Both the position numbers and the translations under genes were made by a program. A DNA stretch of 8,940 nucleotides from a bacterium UBA6154 (lineage in GTDB: Bacteria; Actinomycetota; Actinomycetes; S36-B12), in contig DIUQ01000008.1 in the NCBI GenBank assembly GCA_002422375.1, positions 1 to 8,940 of the forward strand, read 5' to 3'. Each line of letters opens with the position of its first letter. Positions within the stretch are counted from its first letter, which is position 1. Shown in pieces: positions 5,316 through 8,940 of this stretch. The notes below the pieces were generated by a model. It was not told the origin of the DNA, made no database searches, and saw only the letters and a program-made list of their open reading frames with translations.

Positions 5316-6105
5316 TCTCATGAGTTGGCAAGATGGTGAACTCACTCACTCACCGCAGATCAGCGCGACAAACCGAGGGTATTTGGTCGGGCAGGGTGTT
5401 TTTGAGACGTTACTCGTCACCAACGGCCGAGCAGAGTTCCTAGACCGGCACCTTGACCGTTTGGCCCGTTCTTGGCCTCGCATTGGACCGGGGGAGATTC
5501 CGCAATCATCGGTGATACGCGGGGTGGCGGAGGTGCTCGCGGCCAATGTTGAGGTCGCCTCACTCGCCCGGCTCCGAATCACGGCCACCCTGATGGGTGA
5601 TCAACCCAGCATTCTTGTCACTGTTTTGCCCATGGAGCCTTGGCCGGAGACAACCACATGCATTGTGCTTCCGTGGAGGGCAAATGAATCGTCCCCGCTC
5701 ACAGGTATCAAATCCACCTCCTATGCCGCGAATATTTTGGGCATGCAGTGGGCGCAGGAACGAGGTTTCTCAGAAGGGTTGTATCTCAACTCGCAAGGAG
5801 TCCTTGTCGAGGGAACATCGACAAATATTTTCCTCGTGGTCAATAACGAAATCGTGACGCCCGCCGCGGAATGTGGACCGCTACCTGGAATTATTCGCGG
5901 ACTACTCCTCGAGAATGAGCTCGCCCGTGAAATGGTGTTGACGGACACCGATCTGGATAATTCGTCAGAGATATTCCTTACGTCGAGCACCCGCGGCATT
6001 CACCCGGTGGATCGTTGTGGAGAGCGGGTATTCGAGTCTCCAGGGCCAGGAACCACTCGCGCCATGGCCGCTCTCCAAGAGCTCAGGGGCCGACAGCGAA
6101 CATAA
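5308..6105 (+). CDS. pabC: aminodeoxychorismate lyase, class IV PLP aminotransferase fold
   Basis: A 265-residue fold-type IV PLP enzyme (E. coli PabC is 269). It removes pyruvate from aminodeoxychorismate to give p-aminobenzoate. Visible motifs: TNRGYLVGQGVFETLLVTNGRAEFLDRHLDRL near the N-terminus (residues 21-52), GIKSTSYAANILG with the PLP Lys135, GFSEGLYLNSQGVLVEGTSTNIFLV with Glu168 that contacts the PLP ring nitrogen, GPLPGIIRGLLLE (190-202), and EIFLTSSTRGIHPVD (221-235). The same fold serves branched-chain and D-amino-acid aminotransferases, and sequence alone does not fully exclude these; the 8-nt overlap with pabB makes the lyase by far the best call. The AAGG Shine-Dalgarno 7 nt upstream fixes ATG 5308. 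A strong terminator hairpin begins within the stop codon, so the operon ends here. Confidence 0.92.
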   Translation: MANLMSWQDGELTHSPQISATNRGYLVGQGVFETLLVTNGRAEFLDRHLDRLARSWPRIGPGEIPQSSVIRGVAEVLAANVEVASLARLRITATLMGDQPSILVTVLPMEPWPETTTCIVLPWRANESSPLTGIKSTSYAANILGMQWAQERGFSEGLYLNSQGVLVEGTSTNIFLVVNNEIVTPAAECGPLPGIIRGLLLENELAREMVLTDTDLDNSSEIFLTSSTRGIHPVDRCGERVFESPGPGTTRAMAALQELRGRQRT

Positions 6106-6142
6106 GGAAGCGCGACACCCCGTGGGGCATCGCGCTTCCTTA
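6103..6142. terminator. strong bidirectional rho-independent-type terminator
   Basis: A perfect 13-bp inverted repeat (6103-6115 with 6130-6142; arms begin TAAGGAAGC and end GCTTCCTTA), with a further CCCC/GGGG pairing inside the loop. On the plus strand it is followed by TTAGTTAAATTGTTTAG, moderately U-rich, and ends the pabBC operon; on the minus strand it lies 11 nt past the stop of the secreted-protein gene. The left arm includes the pabC TAA. Confidence 0.85.
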
Positions 6143-6152
6143 GTTAAATTGT

Positions 6153-7691
6153 TTAGCGACCTGTGTATTTACGAGCCGTTTGGAACTTCAACCACTGTCC
6201 GGCAACACCGGGTGCCGTACCGGTAACAGTGCAGGTGCCCTTGCTCTTGATCTTCAAGGTCACCGCACCGGTATTGGGATACAAGAGTTGGCAATGCTTC
6301 TTGCCAGCCTTGTTGATTTTCCAGCTGATGTTCTGGCCGGCGTCGGTGTCCTGCTGGTTCGGTGACTCCAGGACAAGCACGCGACCAACCTTGTACCGAC
6401 CCGAAGCAGGAGCGGACAGAGTTGCGGTTTGCTGTCCCGGAACGAGGTTAATGGTGTAGTTATACGTAACACCCGCATAGCCATTTGCACCAGGTGACGA
6501 TGCCTTCATGTTGCAAACACCGGATCCTGAGTTGACTTGAAGGTTTAATCCAGATACTACGCACGGTCCCGTCTCACTCAATGTGACAGGAGCTCCAGAA
6601 AGGGTGCTTGCCTGGAAAGTGAAGTTAGACCCGTTGCCCATGTTGTAAGTGCCCCCATTGTTCCAGGCTCCCCAGCCCGGTTGCACCAATGTAATGGCAT
6701 CACTCGCTACGGGTCCGGCAATGATGTTCACGTTATCTGACGTGGATCCACTTCCACCTTGAGGTGTCGTGTAGCTCGCACCCAAAGTTACCTGTCCTGT
6801 CACATTTGGTGTCCAGGTGAAATTTGCCACACCATTGTTTAGGGGGATAGAAGCGCTAATCGGATTTCCGTTCAATGTGAAACCAACAGAGCCCTTCATC
6901 GACTTCGGGTAGACAGTCGCTGTGAGGGTAACCGGAACACCTTGCGTCATTTGGGCTGGATGTGTAAGCGTTATTGGGCTTCCGCTTGGTGTTGCTACCA
7001 CGAAGTCCTGTGGTGAGACCGAACCCTGATCGTTTGCATCGGGAGTATAAGTAGCCTGGAATGTATAGCTACCCGCGACCGTTGGTGTCCACCAGTAGTA
7101 GGCGTAGGACTGCCCAGTGCCTGGTCCTGGTGTCAGGCCCATTGTGTTTAACGTTGCGCCGTTCACATCTTTGACCACTACTTGACCGGTTGGGTTGTAG
7201 TTACTCGGACTAGCCGATTGCACAGTAACGGTGATCTTTGTGGCAACACCAATCTGCGCATTATTAGGAGCGGAAACTGTGGTTGTTGTTGTCACCTTGG
7301 AAATCTGAGACTGCGCATAGATCGCGTTTCCAAGGAACAGGCTCGCTGTTCCCGCCATTAATGGTGTCCAGCTCGCAATGGCATTTGTTGCGGTTCCTTG
7401 ATAGATGTCAATGAACTGTGAAGCTGGAGCTCCGTTATATCCAATACCAATTTGGCCGTAACTTTGACAGTCTTGGACAGTCAGTTGCTGGGTGATACCC
7501 ACGGCATTATTGCTGTTTCCTGAAATCGAACAGCCGCCGATGGGAGCATCTGCATGGGCGGCGGGAGCGCCTAAGGCTAGTGAGCCGCCAACGAGAGCGG
7601 CAGTAGCGATGGCGCTGGAGATGAGCCGCCAGGGGGAACGTTGCTTCATGGGCATTCCTGCTTTCGTGTATTCGGAGAAGTGGATGGACAC
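6153..7691 (-). CDS. secreted multi-domain Ig-like protein
   Basis: Up to 512 residues; not a protein I can name. The signal peptide has a hydrophobic core (about residues 23-41) and cleavage after AHA (47|48). Then come all-beta Ig-like segments, each ending near a WTP motif: ASWTPLMAGTASL (107-119), YWWTPTVAGSYTFQATYT (199-216), FTWTPNVTGQVTLGASYT (291-308). The C-terminal 150 residues hold two divergent copies of a Cys-x(15-19)-Cys module (C377-C393, C467-C487), each followed by a P-G-x-x-G-aromatic stretch. An N-terminal Cys pair (C54, C75) completes three pairs. Composition is rich in Thr, Ser, Gly and Asn. No LPXTG, C-terminal membrane helix or enzyme motif, so it is probably free or loosely wall-bound, an adhesin or surface component. 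The start is uncertain: GTG 7691 has AGGAGG 9 nt upstream; ATG 7649 has AGGA 6 nt upstream and gives a compact 33-residue signal peptide. Local GC is lower than in zapE. Confidence 0.85.
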   Translation of the reverse strand: MSIHFSEYTKAGMPMKQRSPWRLISSAIATAALVGGSLALGAPAAHADAPIGGCSISGNSNNAVGITQQLTVQDCQSYGQIGIGYNGAPASQFIDIYQGTATNAIASWTPLMAGTASLFLGNAIYAQSQISKVTTTTTVSAPNNAQIGVATKITVTVQSASPSNYNPTGQVVVKDVNGATLNTMGLTPGPGTGQSYAYYWWTPTVAGSYTFQATYTPDANDQGSVSPQDFVVATPSGSPITLTHPAQMTQGVPVTLTATVYPKSMKGSVGFTLNGNPISASIPLNNGVANFTWTPNVTGQVTLGASYTTPQGGSGSTSDNVNIIAGPVASDAITLVQPGWGAWNNGGTYNMGNGSNFTFQASTLSGAPVTLSETGPCVVSGLNLQVNSGSGVCNMKASSPGANGYAGVTYNYTINLVPGQQTATLSAPASGRYKVGRVLVLESPNQQDTDAGQNISWKINKAGKKHCQLLYPNTGAVTLKIKSKGTCTVTGTAPGVAGQWLKFQTARKYTGR

Positions 7692-7700
7692 GTTTCCATC

Positions 7701-7706
7701 CCTCCT
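7701..7706 (-). promoter_or_regulatory. Shine-Dalgarno for GTG 7691 of the secreted-protein gene
   Basis: Reads AGGAGG on the minus strand, a full match to the anti-Shine-Dalgarno core, 9 nt before the GTG at 7691. It is the best ribosome site in the window and the reason for the longer start. A second site, AGGA at 7659-7656, serves ATG 7649. Confidence 0.55.
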
Positions 7707-7827
7707 ACGGTAAACCCTGAGTTGTGAGTTTCTCGTATTGACAAGGGGCTAAGTGGTATTTGTTGATGGACGTGGGTTCATCCATGGTGATAGGGGTGGG
7801 GAGTTCGGTCAGTGGGGGTGGGACAGG

Positions 7828-7833
7828 TACGGT
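7828..7833 (+). promoter_or_regulatory. possible -10 element for tRNA-Val(CAC)-thrS
   Basis: TACGGT (TANNNT); transcription would start near 7840, about 7 nt before the mature tRNA end. TTCGGT at 7804-7809, 18 nt upstream, is at best a weak -35. Confidence 0.3.
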
Positions 7834-7846
7834 TGAGCCTGAATTC

Positions 7847-7918
<72 letters not shown>

Positions 7919-7966
7919 CCGAATCCAGTCCGAACGTGTTTCACCCACAAGAAAGGCCAGGCGCTC

Positions 7967-8940
7967 GTGCAACTCACACTGGTGACCGACCACGGCGCAG
8001 AGATCCAGGAGCATCCCGACGAAATCACGGGGCTGGACCTTTTTCCCAAAGAAACTGGCGTAGTCGTGATGCGCGTCAATGGGGTGTTGGTTGACCTAGT
8101 GACTCCCTTGAGTGCGGGAGATCACGTCGAGGGAGTCAGTGTCGAATCGGAGGAAGGCCTGGCCGTATTGCGTCATTCAGCGGCTCACATTGCCGCCCAG
8201 GCGACACAAAAGTTGATTCCGGCTGCCAAGTTAGGAATTGGGCCACCTATTAAAGACGGTTTCTATTACGAATTTGATATACCGGAGGCGTTCACCCCGG
8301 AAACTCTGAACGCGATCGAGAAAGAAATGCAGTCGATCATCAAGTCGAAGCAAACTTTTGTACGCCGCGTTGTGACCCAGGAAGAAGCAGAGCAGGAGCT
8401 GGCTGGGGAGCCGTACAAGCTCCGGTTAATCTCACCTGATACCGGTGCGACCGTGCTCGACTCCGATGTGATGGAGGTGGGCGGCGCGGAGCTGACCATC
8501 TACGACAACCTGAACACCAAGACGGGGGAGAGGTGTTGGGGTGACCTGTGCCGAGGTCCCCATGTCCCCGACACGACCTACATACCGTCGAATGCAATCA
8601 AAGTCATGCGCTCATCTGCCGCCTACTGGCTAGGTGATCAGAATCAGGAAAGCTTGCAGCGACTGTATGGCACGGCGTGGCCGTCCAAGGAGTCCTTGAA
8701 AGCGTACCTAGATTTCTTAACCGAGGCTGAAAAGCGTGATCACCGCAAGTTGGGCGCGGAACTAGATTTATTCAGCTTCCCCGAGGAAATTGGATCGGGT
8801 TTAGCGGTATTCCATCCCAAGGGCGGCGTTGTGCGTCGGGTGATGGAGGACTATTCGCGAAAAAGGCATGAAGAAGCTGGATACGAATTCGTGAACACGC
8901 CGCATATCACCAAGGCAGCGTTGTTTGAACAATCAGGGCA
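7967..8940 (+). CDS. thrS: threonyl-tRNA synthetase, N-terminal part, 3' end outside window
   Basis: Charges tRNA-Thr with threonine and edits mischarged Ser-tRNA-Thr. About 324 residues are present and the frame is open at the window edge. An N-terminal TGS-type domain covers roughly residues 1-62 ([22 protein letters not shown]). The editing domain follows with its metal or water-binding HxxxH (H70 and H74 in [12 protein letters not shown]) and the second half DLCRGPHVP (C195, H199); [17 protein letters not shown] (88-104) is also typical. The catalytic domain begins near [29 protein letters not shown] (258-286). The zinc ligands and motifs 2 and 3 lie beyond the window. GTG 7967 is chosen from the AGG (7959-7961) and GAAAGG (7951-7956) sites and from the family N-terminus. 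It has no promoter of its own in the 48 nt after tRNA-Val(CAC) and is likely co-transcribed with it. I see no T-box leader. Confidence 0.95.
   Translation, partial: MQLTLVTDHGAEIQEHPDEITGLDLFPKETGVVVMRVNGVLVDLVTPLSAGDHVEGVSVESEEGLAVLRHSAAHIAAQATQKLIPAAKLGIGPPIKDGFYYEFDIPEAFTPETLNAIEKEMQSIIKSKQTFVRRVVTQEEAEQELAGEPYKLRLISPDTGATVLDSDVMEVGGAELTIYDNLNTKTGERCWGDLCRGPHVPDTTYIPSNAIKVMRSSAAYWLGDQNQESLQRLYGTAWPSKESLKAYLDFLTEAEKRDHRKLGAELDLFSFPEEIGSGLAVFHPKGGVVRRVMEDYSRKRHEEAGYEFVNTPHITKAALFEQSG

Noticed and set aside
7738..7766. TTGACA at 7738-7743 as a -35 for tRNA-Val-thrS
   Set aside because: A perfect -35 hexamer, but nothing like a -10 is found 16-18 nt downstream, and the tRNA starts over 100 nt away.
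7919..7966. T-box or other riboswitch before thrS
   Set aside because: Only 48 nt are available and no T-box bulge, specifier stem or antiterminator can be placed.

Overview
This 8.9 kb window looks like ordinary core chromosome of an actinobacterium (Actinomycetota). The signs are a moderately high GC content (about 63% in one sampled 60-base row of zapE, about 50% in one row of the secreted-protein gene), frequent GTG starts, the tRNA Gly-Cys-Val cluster, the short free-standing PabB type, and promoter -10 elements of the form TANNNT placed 6-7 nt before start codons, which is the usual signature of leaderless mRNAs in this phylum. I cannot name the genus. No CRISPR array, phage, transposon, toxin-antitoxin, defence or biosynthetic cluster is visible.

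Layout, left to right: the 3' end of der (ribosome-assembly GTPase, +); tRNA-Pro(GGG) (+); a 95-residue two-TM membrane protein (-); divergent from it, zapE (AFG1-like ATPase, +) followed 4 nt later by a GlsB/YeaQ-type three-TM protein; a convergent family III (CaiB/BaiF) CoA-transferase (-), whose stop codon shares the bases TTAA with that of the GlsB gene; a divergent alpha/beta hydrolase (+); a minus-strand tRNA cluster Gly(GCC)-Cys(GCA)-Val(GAC); a pabB-pabC operon (+); a strong bidirectional terminator; a large secreted Ig-like protein (-); then tRNA-Val(CAC) and the 5' part of thrS (+), cut by the window end at about residue 324.

Most genes serve translation (der, five tRNAs, thrS). pabB and pabC, overlapping by 8 nt, make p-aminobenzoate from chorismate for folate; the glutaminase partner PabA is not in the window. 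The two single metabolic genes (CoA-transferase, hydrolase) have no visible pathway context.

The most interesting signals are regulatory. Two short divergent intergenic regions, 2.4 kb apart, each carry a pair of back-to-back -10 elements aimed at leaderless starts. In both, the two -10 hexamers are separated by exactly 31 nt, and in the first pair the arrangement is a perfect mirror image (TAGGCTC, 5 nt, GTG on both strands). The 5' region of the secreted-protein gene is also unusual: two competing start sites each with its own Shine-Dalgarno, a 7-bp hairpin with the upstream start codon in its loop, and a 17-codon upstream ORF whose stop overlaps the downstream ATG. PabB carries Gln where chorismate-using enzymes normally have a conserved His. 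I see no new multi-gene system here.
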